A DNA stretch of 64,000 bases. Source: Parasulfuritortus cantonensis. Its GTDB lineage: Bacteria; Pseudomonadota; Gammaproteobacteria; Burkholderiales; Thiobacillaceae. Made by a program: the position numbers and the translations under genes. Shown here in pieces: positions 39,595 through 47,950 of this stretch. The stretch covers positions 109,088 to 173,087 of the forward strand of contig NZ_SJZB01000014.1 in the NCBI RefSeq assembly GCF_004337445.1, written 5' to 3'. Positions within the stretch are counted from its first letter, which is position 1; every line of letters begins with the position of its first letter. Under the pieces are notes generated by a model. It searched no databases. It had not been told where the DNA came from and saw nothing but the letters and a program-made list of their open reading frames with translations.

Positions 39595-40104
39595 TCAAGC
39601 CACCCGCAGGAAGCGCGGTTCTGCCAGCATGCCCTCCAGGGCGATTTCCGTCCATTCGGTGCCGTCGCCATCGCGGAAACGCGTCAGCAACCAGGGGGCG
39701 TCGTCGTCCGCGCGCGGGATGCGCTCCATGTCCGCGCTGTTGCGCAGACCGAGCGCCTGGTCGACCCGGAACGCGGCGTGGGCGCCGAACCGGGGATTGG
39801 CCAGCAGCAGGCGCACCTCGTCGGGCGTCTCGGCGGAGGCGAGGCCGAGAAAGGCGGCCAGGTCGGTGCATCCGTAGATGGTGCCGCGCACCCCGGCGAC
39901 GCCGAGGAACCAGGGCCGGGTCCAGGGCGTGCGCGCCAGGCGCGTCACCGTCACCACCTCGCTGACCTGGTCGAGGGCGGTCAGCCAGTAGCGGCCGCCG
40001 GCCAGGAAGCCCAGCTTGGCGGCCTCGCCGGTCTGCTCCGCGCTCGCCTTCAGGCGTTCCGCCAGGCGGCTCTGGAATTCCCTCAGGTTGAGCCGTTCTT
40101 CCAT
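39595..40104 (-). CDS. pilI: CheW-like adaptor PilI
   Basis: A 169-residue CheW-domain adaptor coupling PilJ to ChpA. Features are 'KLGFLAGGRYWLTALDQVSEVV', 'LGVAGVRGTIYGCTDLAAFLG' and a C-terminal barrel ending 'LEGMLAEPRFLRVA'. The start ATG 40104 forms a TGATG overlap with the pilH stop. It has the normal length for PilI. Position between pilH and pilJ supports the assignment. Confidence 0.92.
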   Translation of the reverse strand: MEERLNLREFQSRLAERLKASAEQTGEAAKLGFLAGGRYWLTALDQVSEVVTVTRLARTPWTRPWFLGVAGVRGTIYGCTDLAAFLGLASAETPDEVRLLLANPRFGAHAAFRVDQALGLRNSADMERIPRADDDAPWLLTRFRDGDGTEWTEIALEGMLAEPRFLRVA

Positions 40105-40469
40105 CAGCTTAGGTGCTCGATCTTGTCCAGCAGGTCCTCGGCGACGATGGGCTTGACCAGGTAGGCGACCGCCCCTTGGCGCATGCCCCAGACGCGATCC
40201 GTCTCCTGTCCCTTGGAGGTGCACATGATGACCGGGATGTCCTTGGTATCGGGATCGCGCGACAGCGTGCGGGTGACCTGGAAGCCGTTGACGCCCGGCA
40301 TCACGACATCCATCAGGATCAGGTCCGGACGAACCAGCTTGGCCTTGGCAATGCCCTCCTCGCCGTTCTCGGCGGTCTCCGCCTCGAATCCGCCCCGCTG
40401 CAGGATTTCCACCAGGTGGAATCGTTCAGTCGGCGAATCGTCCACCACCAGCACTTTCTTGATCGGCAT
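40104..40469 (-). CDS. pilH: Single-domain response regulator PilH
   Basis: A 121-residue CheY-like receiver with acidic pair D10/D11, phospho-acceptor D54 in 'LILMDVVMPGVNGF', conserved Thr/Ser in 'PVIMCTSKG' and Lys in 'YLVKPI'. It is a phosphorylation target of ChpA acting on pilus retraction in characterised systems. It lies 11 bp after pilG and overlaps pilI by one base. Confidence 0.94.
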   Translation of the reverse strand: MPIKKVLVVDDSPTERFHLVEILQRGGFEAETAENGEEGIAKAKLVRPDLILMDVVMPGVNGFQVTRTLSRDPDTKDIPVIMCTSKGQETDRVWGMRQGAVAYLVKPIVAEDLLDKIEHLS

Positions 40470-40480
40470 TCACTCCACTC

Positions 40481-40873
40481 CTAGCTGTCCGTCCCGGCCC
40501 CGCCGTGGTGGCGGTTCACCGCCGACAGCAGGGCATCCTTGGAAAATGGTTTGGTCAAATACTCGTCCGAGCCGACCAGGCGGCCGCGGGCGCGGTCGAA
40601 CAGGCCGTCCTTGGACGACAGCATGATCACCGGCGTCTCGCGGTAGCGGCTGTTCTTCTTGATCAGGGCACAGGTCTGGTAACCGTCCAGGCGCGGCATC
40701 ATGATGTCGACGAAGATGACGTCCGGGTGATGGTCGGCGATCTTGGCCAGGGCATCGAAGCCGTCCTCGGCCAGGATGACGTCGCAGCCGGCCTGCTGCA
40801 GGAAGATTTCCGCGCTGCGCCGGATGGTGTTGCTGTCGTCGATCACCATCACGCGGGTGCCTTGCAGATCCAT
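40481..40873 (-). CDS. pilG: Single-domain response regulator PilG
   Basis: A 130-residue CheY-like receiver with D12/D13, D56 in 'VIFVDIMMPRLDGYQ', 'PVIMLSSKDGLFDRARG' and Lys in 'YLTKPF'. The 'FDRARGRLVGSDEYLTKPF' stretch is the PilG-type signature. It promotes pilus extension output in characterised Pil-Chp systems. The start lies 13 bp after the PhnD-like/rhodanese gene, suggesting one transcript. Confidence 0.94.
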   Translation of the reverse strand: MDLQGTRVMVIDDSNTIRRSAEIFLQQAGCDVILAEDGFDALAKIADHHPDVIFVDIMMPRLDGYQTCALIKKNSRYRETPVIMLSSKDGLFDRARGRLVGSDEYLTKPFSKDALLSAVNRHHGGAGTDS

Positions 40874-40886
40874 GCCATCGACCTCC

Positions 40887-42059
40887 CTATTCGACCGGGT
40901 AACCCGCCGCCTTCCAGGCCGGCAACCCGGTGCGGAACCAGTAGACCTGCTTGTAGCCGCGTTTCAGCATGTAGCGGGCCGCCTTGTAGCTGTACCAGCA
41001 TTCGGCACCGTTGCACTGGAAGATCATCGGCGCGCCCTTGTCCTGCGGCAGCTTGGCCAGGTTGAACTTGTCGACCGAGTCGTCGTAGTCCGGCTCCTTC
41101 GGGCTGTTGATCTCATACGGCACGTGGCGCGCCCCCTTGATGTGGCCTTCGCGATAATGGCTGTCCGGACGCACGTCGTACAGGGGTACTCCCTGGGCCA
41201 TGAGCCGGCGGGCCTGCTCGGCCGTCACGATGGTCGCCCCGGGCAGCACTTCCGGAGTATAGAAACCGCGCGTGGAAACCTTGGTGAAATCGGCACTGTC
41301 GGCCTGGTCGAACGCGCCCATGCCGCTCTTCGCCAGGCGACCGGCCATGTCGGCCCCGAGGCCGACGAAAGCACGCCCGACCTTGTCGCGCATGGCCTCG
41401 TCGAGTTTCCCGCTGACCACCACGCCGGCCAGCGGCACGGGGTCGTAGGCCTTGATCACGAGGGCGCCCGGATGGCGCACCAGCCAGTCCTTGGCCGGGC
41501 CTTCCTTGACCGCCCCGATCTCGGCCTGGCCGATGTCGAGGGCATAGAGGACCGCGCCATAGCGGTTCACGTAGGTGACCGGGCCGAAGTAACCGCCGAT
41601 CGACAACCCCTGGGCGTTGAGTTCACCCTTGACCATGTAGCTGACCAGGGACTCCGGATTGGGCAGCGCGACGCTGTGCCCCTTGGCCTGCTCGAAGGTC
41701 CGGACCCCGCTGGACTTGTCGGTCACCAGGACGATGCGCGCCTCGGCCTCGGTACGGGCAACCGGGACGTAGCCGTGGCGCATGGCCAGGCCGACGATCT
41801 GGGCCGGCGCGAGGAGGATGTCGTAGCCGCCCTGGCGCACCTCTTCGCCGACCCGCTCGGTATTCTGGGTCATGACCAGGCGCACCGGCTGGCCGAGCGA
41901 CTTGCCGATGCGCGCGGCGAGTTCGTTGAAGGCACTTTGTGTGGCGACATGGTCGCGATCCTGGTCATAATCCAGGGTAACGTTCATGACCAGAGCCCAC
42001 GCACCTTGGGAGACGCCGATCAGGGCGGCCCCCAGCAGCGGCAACCAACGCTTTACCAT
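40887..42059 (-). CDS. PhnD-like periplasmic binding domain fused to a rhodanese domain
   Basis: A 390-residue exported protein with a signal peptide (about residues 1-22, 'WLPLLGAALIGVSQGAWA'). Residues about 25-260 form a PhnD/phosphonate-type binding domain ('YDILLAPAQIVGLAMRHGYV', 'VALPNPESLVSYMVKGEL'). Residues about 275-390 form a rhodanese domain with 'YDVRPDSHYREGHIKGARHV' and active-site loop 'FQCNGAECW' (C349). The combination suggests binding of an anion or sulfur compound coupled to sulfur transfer in the periplasm. It is the first gene of the strand unit leading into pilG-pilH-pilI-pilJ-chpA, 13 bp from pilG. Its role in chemosensing is inference. Confidence 0.88.
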   Translation of the reverse strand: MVKRWLPLLGAALIGVSQGAWALVMNVTLDYDQDRDHVATQSAFNELAARIGKSLGQPVRLVMTQNTERVGEEVRQGGYDILLAPAQIVGLAMRHGYVPVARTEAEARIVLVTDKSSGVRTFEQAKGHSVALPNPESLVSYMVKGELNAQGLSIGGYFGPVTYVNRYGAVLYALDIGQAEIGAVKEGPAKDWLVRHPGALVIKAYDPVPLAGVVVSGKLDEAMRDKVGRAFVGLGADMAGRLAKSGMGAFDQADSADFTKVSTRGFYTPEVLPGATIVTAEQARRLMAQGVPLYDVRPDSHYREGHIKGARHVPYEINSPKEPDYDDSVDKFNLAKLPQDKGAPMIFQCNGAECWYSYKAARYMLKRGYKQVYWFRTGLPAWKAAGYPVE

Positions 42060-42158
42060 TGATGCTCCTCGATCCCAGCGTGCCCACCCGTACGACATCG
42101 TCCGCAGTTTGCATATGGGATAATTACTCATACTGATTTGTACCATAAGCCTCAAACC
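42060..42158. promoter_or_regulatory. Divergent promoter region (PhnD-rhodanese / thiD)
   Basis: A 99-bp gap between divergent starts with an AT-rich core 42110-42148. On the plus strand TTGCAT with a TACTGA 16 bp on is a possible -35/-10 pair for thiD. No TPP riboswitch-like structure is evident, and the leader would be too short for one. Confidence 0.4.
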
Positions 42159-42977
42159 ATGTCTCCACAACTGCCCACCGTTCTGAGCTTTGCCGCCACC
42201 GACCCCACCAGCGGAGCCGGCTCGCAGGCCGACCTGCTGACCATCGTCAGTCTGGGCTGTCACCCGCTCACCGTGGTCACCGCGGTCACCGTCCAGGACA
42301 CGGTCGGGGTCGAGGATTTCCTGCCCCTCGACGCCACCTGGATCGCCGACCAGGCGCGCGGCGTCCTGGAGGACGTGCCGGTCGCGGCCTTCAAGCTGGG
42401 CATGCTGGGCAGCGTCGAGGCGGTCGCCACCATCGCCGAGATCGTCTCGGACTATCCCGACATCCCGCTCATCCTGGACCCGGTACTGGCCTCCGGCCGG
42501 GGCGACGAGCTGGCCGGCGAAAACCTGATCGCCGCCATGCAGGACCTGCTCCTGCCGCAAACCACCCTGATCACGCCCAACAGCATGGAGGCCCGGCGCC
42601 TGGCCGAGGACGAACTGGGCGAGGACGACCTCGACCTGGAGGAGTGTGCCAGCCGCCTCATCGACCTGGGCTGCGAATACGTGCTGATCACCGGCTCGCA
42701 CGAGCAGACGCCCAAAGTGATCAACACCCTGTACGGCCTCGAAGGGGTCATCCAGACCCTGGAATGGGAGCGCCTGCCGGGCGGCTACCACGGCTCCGGC
42801 TGCACCCTGGCCTCGGCCGCCGCCGCCCTCCTCGCCCAGGGGCTGGGCATCGCCGACGCCGTCAAGTCGGCCCAGGAGTACACTTGGGAGGCCCTGCGCA
42901 ACGGCTATCGCATCGGCATGGGCCAGAATATCCCTGACCGCCTGTTCTGGGCGCGCGACGAGGCCGATGCTTCCTGA
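42159..42977 (+). CDS. thiD: Hydroxymethylpyrimidine/phosphomethylpyrimidine kinase ThiD
   Basis: A 272-residue ribokinase-fold enzyme phosphorylating HMP and HMP-P for thiamine synthesis. Signatures are 'AATDPTSGAGSQADLLTI' at the N terminus, 'FKLGMLGSVEAV', 'ILDPVLASGRGDEL' and the catalytic anion-hole segment 'YHGSGCTLASA'. ATG 42159 matches the conserved N terminus; an upstream in-frame TTG is not needed. Its 3' end overlaps thiE by 11 bp. Confidence 0.94.
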   Translation: MSPQLPTVLSFAATDPTSGAGSQADLLTIVSLGCHPLTVVTAVTVQDTVGVEDFLPLDATWIADQARGVLEDVPVAAFKLGMLGSVEAVATIAEIVSDYPDIPLILDPVLASGRGDELAGENLIAAMQDLLLPQTTLITPNSMEARRLAEDELGEDDLDLEECASRLIDLGCEYVLITGSHEQTPKVINTLYGLEGVIQTLEWERLPGGYHGSGCTLASAAAALLAQGLGIADAVKSAQEYTWEALRNGYRIGMGQNIPDRLFWARDEADAS

Positions 42978-43593
42978 AGGGCTCTATGCCATCACCCCGG
43001 ACTGGGGCGACACGGCGCGTCTGGTCACGGTCACCGAAGCGATCCTCAAGGGTGGCTGCCGCATCCTGCAATACCGCAACAAGGCCACCACGGCCTGCCA
43101 CCGGGACGAACAGGCGGCGGCCCTGCGCGGCCTGACCCGGCGTTACGGCGCCCTGCTGATCGTCAACGACGACATCGAACTGGCCGAGGCCTGCGCGGCG
43201 GACGGCGTCCATCTGGGCGGCGAGGACGGCGACCTGGCCGAGGCCCGCAAGCGCATCGGGCCGGCGCGCCTGCTCGGCGCCTCCTGCTACCAGAGCCTGG
43301 ACCTGGCCGAGGCGGCGGCGGGCGCGGGTGCCGACTACGTCGCCTTCGGCAGTTTCTACGCCTCGCCGACCAAGCCGCTGGCCAAGCGTGCCGACCCGGG
43401 CCTGATCGGAACCGCCAAGGCCCGCACCGGTCTGCCGGTGTGCGCCATCGGCGGCATCGACCTCGGCAACGCCGCGCCCCTGGTGGCGGCCGGCGCCAAC
43501 CTGCTGGCGGTTATCAGCGCCGTATACAATAGCCCGGACCCGGAACGCGCCAGCCGCGACTTTACGAAACTCTTTGAGACTCACCGCCCATGA
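42967..43593 (+). CDS. thiE: Thiamine-phosphate synthase ThiE
   Basis: A 208-residue TIM-barrel enzyme joining HMP-PP and thiazole phosphate. Recognised by '[13 protein letters not shown]' (diphosphate-binding Arg/Lys), '[21 protein letters not shown]', '[13 protein letters not shown]', '[11 protein letters not shown]' and '[18 protein letters not shown]'. The common 'QLRxK' is 'QYRNK' here. It is translationally coupled to thiD (11-bp overlap) and hemL (ATGA). Confidence 0.94.
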   Translation: MLPEGLYAITPDWGDTARLVTVTEAILKGGCRILQYRNKATTACHRDEQAAALRGLTRRYGALLIVNDDIELAEACAADGVHLGGEDGDLAEARKRIGPARLLGASCYQSLDLAEAAAGAGADYVAFGSFYASPTKPLAKRADPGLIGTAKARTGLPVCAIGGIDLGNAAPLVAAGANLLAVISAVYNSPDPERASRDFTKLFETHRP

Positions 43594-44876
43594 CCTCCCG
43601 CAACGACCAGCTATTCGCAGAATCCCAGAAACACATCCCCGGCGGCGTCAACTCGCCGGTGCGTGCCTTCCGCTCGGTGGGCGGCACGCCGCGTTTCTTC
43701 GAGCGCGGCCTGGGCAGCCGGGTCTGGGACGCCGACGGCAAGGAATACCTCGACTACGTCGGTTCCTGGGGCCCGTTGATCCTCGGCCACGCGCATCCGG
43801 ACGCCGTCCGGGCGGTCCAGGAGACGGCCGCCCTCGGCCTGTCCTTCGGCGCCCCGACGGCGCGCGAATTGGAGATGGCCGAATTCCTCACCGCCTGGCT
43901 GCCCGGCCTCGACCAGGTACGCCTGGTGTCGTCGGGCACCGAGGCGACGATGAGCGCCATCCGGCTGGCCCGTGGCCACACCGGCCGCGACCTGATGATC
44001 AAGTTCGAGGGCTGTTATCACGGCCACGCCGACAGCCTCCTGGTGAAGGCCGGTTCCGGCCTGCTCACCTTCGGTTCGCCCAGTTCGGCCGGCGTGCCCG
44101 CGGACACCTCCAAGCACACCCTGGTGCTGGACTACAACGACATCGACCAGGTGAACCGGGTGTTCGCCGAACGCGGCGGCGAGATCGCCTGCGTCATCGT
44201 CGAGCCGGTCGCCGGCAACATGAACCTGATCAAGCCGGCGCCCGGCTTCCTGGCGTGCCTGCGCGAGAACTGCACCCGGCACGGCGCCGTGCTGATCCTG
44301 GACGAGGTGATGACCGGCTTCCGGACCGGCCCCAAGTGCGCCCAGGGGCTCTACGGCATCACCCCCGACCTGACCACCCTCGGCAAGGTGATCGGCGGCG
44401 GCATGCCGGTAGGCGCCTTCGGGGGCAAGGCCGAGATCATGGCCAAGCTGGCCCCGACCGGCCCGGTCTACCAGGCCGGCACGCTGTCCGGCAACCCGGT
44501 GGCCGTCGCGGCCGGCCTGGTCACGCTGCACAAGGTCACCCAGCCCGGTTTCTTCGAGACCCTGACCGCGCGCACCCAGCGCCTGGTCGACGGCCTCGCG
44601 CAGGCCGCCCGCGACGCCGGCGTGCCGTTCTCGGCCCAGTCGGTGGGCGGCATGTTCGGCCTCTACTTCCGGGCCGCTCCGCCCACTTCCTACGCCGAGG
44701 TCATGGCCTGCGACAAGGAGTCCTTCAACCGCTTCTTCCACATGATGCTGCTCGAGGGCGTCTATCTGGCGCCATCGGCGTTCGAGGCCGGTTTCGTCTC
44801 CGCGGCCCACAGCGACGCCGACATCGACGCCACCATCGCGGCCGCAGCCAGGGTGTTCGCCAAGCTGGCGCCATGA
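43590..44876 (+). CDS. hemL: Glutamate-1-semialdehyde 2,1-aminomutase HemL
   Basis: A 428-residue PLP enzyme making 5-aminolevulinate in the C5 haem pathway. Features are '[17 protein letters not shown]', '[17 protein letters not shown]', '[12 protein letters not shown]' and the PLP lysine in '[18 protein letters not shown]'. Full length. ATG 43590 overlaps the thiE stop. hemB, acting in the next step of the pathway, lies about 6 kb downstream. The DsrS-like gene follows with an ATGA overlap. Confidence 0.97.
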   Translation: MTSRNDQLFAESQKHIPGGVNSPVRAFRSVGGTPRFFERGLGSRVWDADGKEYLDYVGSWGPLILGHAHPDAVRAVQETAALGLSFGAPTARELEMAEFLTAWLPGLDQVRLVSSGTEATMSAIRLARGHTGRDLMIKFEGCYHGHADSLLVKAGSGLLTFGSPSSAGVPADTSKHTLVLDYNDIDQVNRVFAERGGEIACVIVEPVAGNMNLIKPAPGFLACLRENCTRHGAVLILDEVMTGFRTGPKCAQGLYGITPDLTTLGKVIGGGMPVGAFGGKAEIMAKLAPTGPVYQAGTLSGNPVAVAAGLVTLHKVTQPGFFETLTARTQRLVDGLAQAARDAGVPFSAQSVGGMFGLYFRAAPPTSYAEVMACDKESFNRFFHMMLLEGVYLAPSAFEAGFVSAAHSDADIDATIAAAARVFAKLAP

Positions 44877-45781
44877 ACGACGAGCTCAGCCACGAGGACC
44901 AGTTCCGCCTCAACGTCCTGCTCGCCCAGGACGTCAAGGCGGTACGCCTGGATGAGGGCAGCCTGGTCCTGCATGCCTTGCTCGGCAACGGGGAGGAGGC
45001 CTCCATGCCACTCCACCCGGATTGCCGGGCCGACAAATACCTGCGCCTAGCCCGCGAAGCCCTGTCCGGCCACGCCCTCGGCTCGCCGGGCGGCTATCCC
45101 GTCTACCTGTCGCGCTGGACCCGGCACGGCCAGATGGAAAGCGCCAACCTGGGCCAACTGCTGATGATCGGCGAACCCGAGGCGGTGGTCGCGGTCGTCC
45201 ACTCGCCCGCCCTCACCGACCAACTGGCCGAATACGCCTGGTGGGCCATGCCCACCATCGAGCACGCCCGCCTGATGCTGATGCGCCAAGCCGTGGCCAA
45301 GGGTCGCATGGGGCCGGTCCTGACCGATTTCCTGGTCGAACACCTGCCCTTCCTCCAGGAGGATCACCTGGCCATAATGGACACCGTGGCGGTGTTGCTC
45401 TACGCCGGCACCCTCTCCGCCGAGCAGCGCGACGCCATCTGGCGCCGAGGCAAGCGTCAGAACAGCTATTACGTGGCCTTCCTGGAGTCCTGCCCGGACG
45501 ACCTGCCCGGGGCGGACAGCCGGGCGTTCGTCGATGCCTGCGTCGAGATACTGGTCAGGCCGGACACCCAGGAGGTGGTCAGCCGCACGCTCAACGCCAT
45601 CGGCCGGCACTTCTCCGGCCACCCCGAGCCGGGCGATGCCGCGCGGGCCCGGCTGGCCGAGGTCGGCGCGAAGCTGGCCGACCCGGTATTCAGCCGCAGT
45701 ACGGCCATCGGCTCCCTTATGCGGCGCAAGCTGGAACCCGTCATCGCCCCAATCCTGGCCGACCTGCGCAGCCTGGCCTGA
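44873..45781 (+). CDS. DsrS-like protein
   Basis: A 302-residue cytoplasmic protein starting '[20 protein letters not shown]', with conserved blocks '[20 protein letters not shown]', '[17 protein letters not shown]', '[16 protein letters not shown]' and '[14 protein letters not shown]'. From memory these blocks match DsrS, a protein encoded at the end of the reverse dissimilatory sulfite reductase cluster in sulfur oxidisers; its molecular role is unknown. No other dsr gene is in the window, so this is an orphan copy. It overlaps hemL (ATGA), so it is co-expressed with haem synthesis; siroheme and haem demand of sulfur oxidation could explain that. Assignment by recalled similarity, not by a search. 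Confidence 0.62.
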   Translation: MNDELSHEDQFRLNVLLAQDVKAVRLDEGSLVLHALLGNGEEASMPLHPDCRADKYLRLAREALSGHALGSPGGYPVYLSRWTRHGQMESANLGQLLMIGEPEAVVAVVHSPALTDQLAEYAWWAMPTIEHARLMLMRQAVAKGRMGPVLTDFLVEHLPFLQEDHLAIMDTVAVLLYAGTLSAEQRDAIWRRGKRQNSYYVAFLESCPDDLPGADSRAFVDACVEILVRPDTQEVVSRTLNAIGRHFSGHPEPGDAARARLAEVGAKLADPVFSRSTAIGSLMRRKLEPVIAPILADLRSLA

Positions 45782-45792
45782 ACCCGGAAACG

Positions 45793-45818
45793 AAAAAGGC
45801 ACGCGATGCGTGCCTTTC
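45793..45818. terminator. Bidirectional rho-independent terminator
   Basis: The hairpin GGCACGC-GAT-GCGTGCC (45798-45814) has an A5 run on its left, read as U5 on the minus strand, and a T3 run on its right. It lies between the convergent DsrS-like and Met-rich genes and should serve both, more strongly the minus strand. Confidence 0.8.
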
Positions 45819-45838
45819 CGGGGCGGGACCGCGCCCTG

Positions 45839-46429
45839 CTACTTGGCCGGCTGGGCCGGCTGCGGAGCGAACATGTTCATCCACATCATCGGGTCGAACG
45901 GGGTCGCCGCCTGAGCGGGCGCCACGGCGGCCGGCTGAGCCGGGGCGGCCTGCGGCATGGGCATGAACGGCATGAACGACGGCGCCGCGGCCGCCGGGGC
46001 GGCCTGGCTCTGGAACGGCATGGGCATGATGCCCGAGGGCATGGCCGATGCCGGACCACCCATGTACGGATTGGTCATCATCTGGGGCGCCTGATAGCCG
46101 AAGCTCATCATGTTGGGGGCCATCTGCATGGCCGGATACATGGCGCTGCCCATGCCCATCATCGGTGCCGCCATGGTCATCGGGTTCATCATGCCGCCCA
46201 TGGGGCTCATCATGCTGCCCATGGGGTTCATCATCCCCATGCCCATGGGCGCCGCCATCATGGTCATCGGCATCATCATGGTCATGGGATTCATCATGCC
46301 GCCCATGCTCATCGGATTCATCATGCCAGCCGGGTTCATCATGGCCATCGGGTTCATCATGCTCTCGAATCCCGCCGCGGCAGGTCCTGCGGTCAGCGCC
46401 AGGGCGATGACCAAGTATTTGGATTTCAT
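45839..46429 (-). CDS. Secreted methionine-rich repeat protein
   Basis: A 196-residue exported protein with a Sec signal peptide (residues 1-19, 'MKSKYLVIALALTAGPAAA'). Of 196 residues, 52 are methionine (27%). The sequence MMNPM occurs five times (residues 24, 36, 45, 66, 80), with variants MMNPA and MMSPM, and proline, glycine and alanine make up most of the rest. There is no Cys or His. ATG 46429 is chosen because AAGGAAAATCC precedes it; a start 21 nt upstream lacks that site. Dense Met clusters bind Cu(I) in known copper proteins; alternatively it could be a structural protein of the periplasm or of sulfur globules. It lies 22 bp after the DUF302 gene in a sulfur-related cluster. Function unknown. 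Confidence 0.85.
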   Translation of the reverse strand: MKSKYLVIALALTAGPAAAGFESMMNPMAMMNPAGMMNPMSMGGMMNPMTMMMPMTMMAAPMGMGMMNPMGSMMSPMGGMMNPMTMAAPMMGMGSAMYPAMQMAPNMMSFGYQAPQMMTNPYMGGPASAMPSGIMPMPFQSQAAPAAAAPSFMPFMPMPQAAPAQPAAVAPAQAATPFDPMMWMNMFAPQPAQPAK

Positions 46430-46451
46430 GGATTTTCCTTTCCGAAGCACA

Positions 46452-47153
46452 TCAAAGGTCGCCGTTCGCGGCCGCCTTCATGACATCGTCGATCTCGCTG
46501 CGGATCTGGGCGGCGTACTTGACCAGCGCGTCAGCCTGCTTGTCCAAGCCCATCCGGCCCGAGATGGAATCGAGCCAGGAAACGTCCCAGTCCAGGGTGA
46601 GTATCCAGACGTTCTTCTCGCCGTCTTCCATGACCGCAATCCGGCAAGGCAGGAACACGACCGCCTCGGGGGCGTATTTCAGGACCTCGCGGCCAGCCGC
46701 GATGTCGCAGAAATGGAACACCTCGACGCGCGGGGCGGAGGTATCCCCGAGCACCGCCTGGATGTCCTTCCACATCGGCGAATGGCCGACCAGCTTGAGG
46801 TTGTCCATGTTGGCGCGCAGCTTCATGGACTCGACGACTTCGTCGAAGGAAAGTCCCGCCTTGGCCTTGTACTTGGTGGTCATGATGTTCATGACATCCT
46901 TGACGTCCATGCGGGTGGCCATGTTCATCATCGGGATCATCTGCTTCATCATCTTCATCTTTTCTTCAGGTGCGATGATGCGAGACATCTCGTACGGCCC
47001 GACGCCGCGACTGCCCGGCGTGATGGGCCAGACCATCGGGCCGGTGGAGATCGGGACGTTGGCAAGGTAGGGATTCTGGAGGGGAGCGGGGTCCGCCGCA
47101 CAAACGGCAGCAGCCAGGGACAGCGACAACACCAACGGGACGACTCGTTTCAT
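46452..47153 (-). CDS. Exported DUF302 family protein
   Basis: A 233-residue exported protein with signal peptide 'MKRVVPLVLSLSLAAAVCAA'. An N-terminal region with a Met-rich stretch ('EKMKMMKQMIPMMNMATRM') precedes a DUF302 domain (about residues 90-195: 'LSFDEVVESMKLRANMDNLK', 'VEVFHFCDIAAGREVL', 'AVVFLPCRIAVMED'). Two cysteines in the DUF302 part may be redox-active or bind metal. DUF302 proteins are repeatedly found beside sulfur-oxidation genes; the biochemical role is not established. It is upstream of the Met-rich gene (22 bp) and downstream of the rhodanese gene (34 bp) on the same strand. Confidence 0.86.
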   Translation of the reverse strand: MKRVVPLVLSLSLAAAVCAADPAPLQNPYLANVPISTGPMVWPITPGSRGVGPYEMSRIIAPEEKMKMMKQMIPMMNMATRMDVKDVMNIMTTKYKAKAGLSFDEVVESMKLRANMDNLKLVGHSPMWKDIQAVLGDTSAPRVEVFHFCDIAAGREVLKYAPEAVVFLPCRIAVMEDGEKNVWILTLDWDVSWLDSISGRMGLDKQADALVKYAAQIRSEIDDVMKAAANGDL

Positions 47154-47187
47154 CTGTCTCTTCCTTTAGTTATTTGCTTCGAAACAG

Positions 47188-47841
47188 CTATTTCGCCGGG
47201 ACTGTGGTCAGCCCCAGCAACTTCCAATCCTGCATGCCACCCCGGTACCACTTGATCTTGTGGGCCGGATAGCCGTAGGCCAACAACTGCTTGATATTGG
47301 TCGGCGACTGCCCGCACCAGGGGCCATTGCAGTAGAAAATCAAGGTACGCGCATTCTCGAAGTTCCACAACCCGCCGGCACGCGCGGCCCCGAAACGTAG
47401 CGCCAGGATGTCGGCGATCTTGTCCGGGTCGTTGTGCGCCGGGTGCAATTCGGTCCACGGAATCACCACGGCCCCGGGAATGACGCCACTGCGCAACGGC
47501 CAGTCGCCGTCTCGGGAATCGATGACCAGGACAGAATCATCGCGGCCGGCACGCTGCAGGTAATTCAGCATCTCCAGTTCGCCGATGGTTTCCACGCCGG
47601 GGGCGAGTTGCATCGGCTGGATGCAATACGGTGGGCACGGCCGCGAGGTGAGCGAATAATCCGGGTCGACCATGTTGTCGGGATCCGGATTGCGTTCGAT
47701 GACAGTCTTGATGCCGCGGTGCAACACCTCGACCCTGGGAAGGTCGCGGGTGATGTTGACCGGTTTGACGCCTTCCGCCGCGGCGGAAACGGCAATGCCG
47801 GCCAGCAGGCCGCACAGCGTTACTGCAAGCTTTGCAGACAT
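47188..47841 (-). CDS. Periplasmic rhodanese-like sulfurtransferase
   Basis: A 217-residue exported protein with signal peptide (residues 1-22, 'LAVTLCGLLAGIAVSAAA'). It has a conserved 'CPPYC' pair (C69, C73) before the rhodanese domain. The domain contains 'VLVIDSRDGDWPLRSGVIPG' and active-site loop 'FYCNGPWCGQSP' with catalytic C171 and a nearby C176. The extra cysteine pairs suggest disulfide or persulfide relay chemistry. It would move sulfane sulfur in the periplasm, in keeping with soxYZ upstream. A terminator separates it from soxZ, so it probably has its own promoter or depends on read-through. ATG 47841 fits the signal peptide; an upstream in-frame ATG does not. Confidence 0.87.
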   Translation of the reverse strand: MSAKLAVTLCGLLAGIAVSAAAEGVKPVNITRDLPRVEVLHRGIKTVIERNPDPDNMVDPDYSLTSRPCPPYCIQPMQLAPGVETIGELEMLNYLQRAGRDDSVLVIDSRDGDWPLRSGVIPGAVVIPWTELHPAHNDPDKIADILALRFGAARAGGLWNFENARTLIFYCNGPWCGQSPTNIKQLLAYGYPAHKIKWYRGGMQDWKLLGLTTVPAK

Positions 47842-47899
47842 GACGGACTTTCGGTCGAACGCCAGGGCAGGTGGCGACGAGGCAGCGCGCAGCAGGCGC

Positions 47900-47933
47900 A
47901 AAAAAAGGGCCGGCCCGAGCCGGGCGGGCCCTT
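47900..47933 (-). terminator. Rho-independent terminator after soxYZ
   Basis: On the minus strand a GC-rich stem AAGGGCC...GGCCCTT with an inner GCCCG-GCT-CGGGC hairpin is followed by U7. It lies 18 bp after the soxZ stop and ends the soxYZ transcript. Confidence 0.85.
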
Positions 47934-47950
47934 CCTCTAGCGGGAAGCAA

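Noticed and set aside
37325..39877. An 850-codon open frame on the plus strand
   Set aside because: Antisense to pilJ, which has membrane helices and the methyl-accepting hairpin tip on the minus strand.
42060..42158. A TPP riboswitch ahead of thiD
   Set aside because: The gap is only 99 bp including promoters, and the conserved CUGAGA and ACCUGA elements of the THI box were not found.
45870..46380. Regularly repeated short DNA units that could suggest a CRISPR array or tandem repeat element
   Set aside because: The repetition comes from Met-Asn-Pro codons in the secreted Met-rich protein; units are irregular and there are no spacer-like segments.
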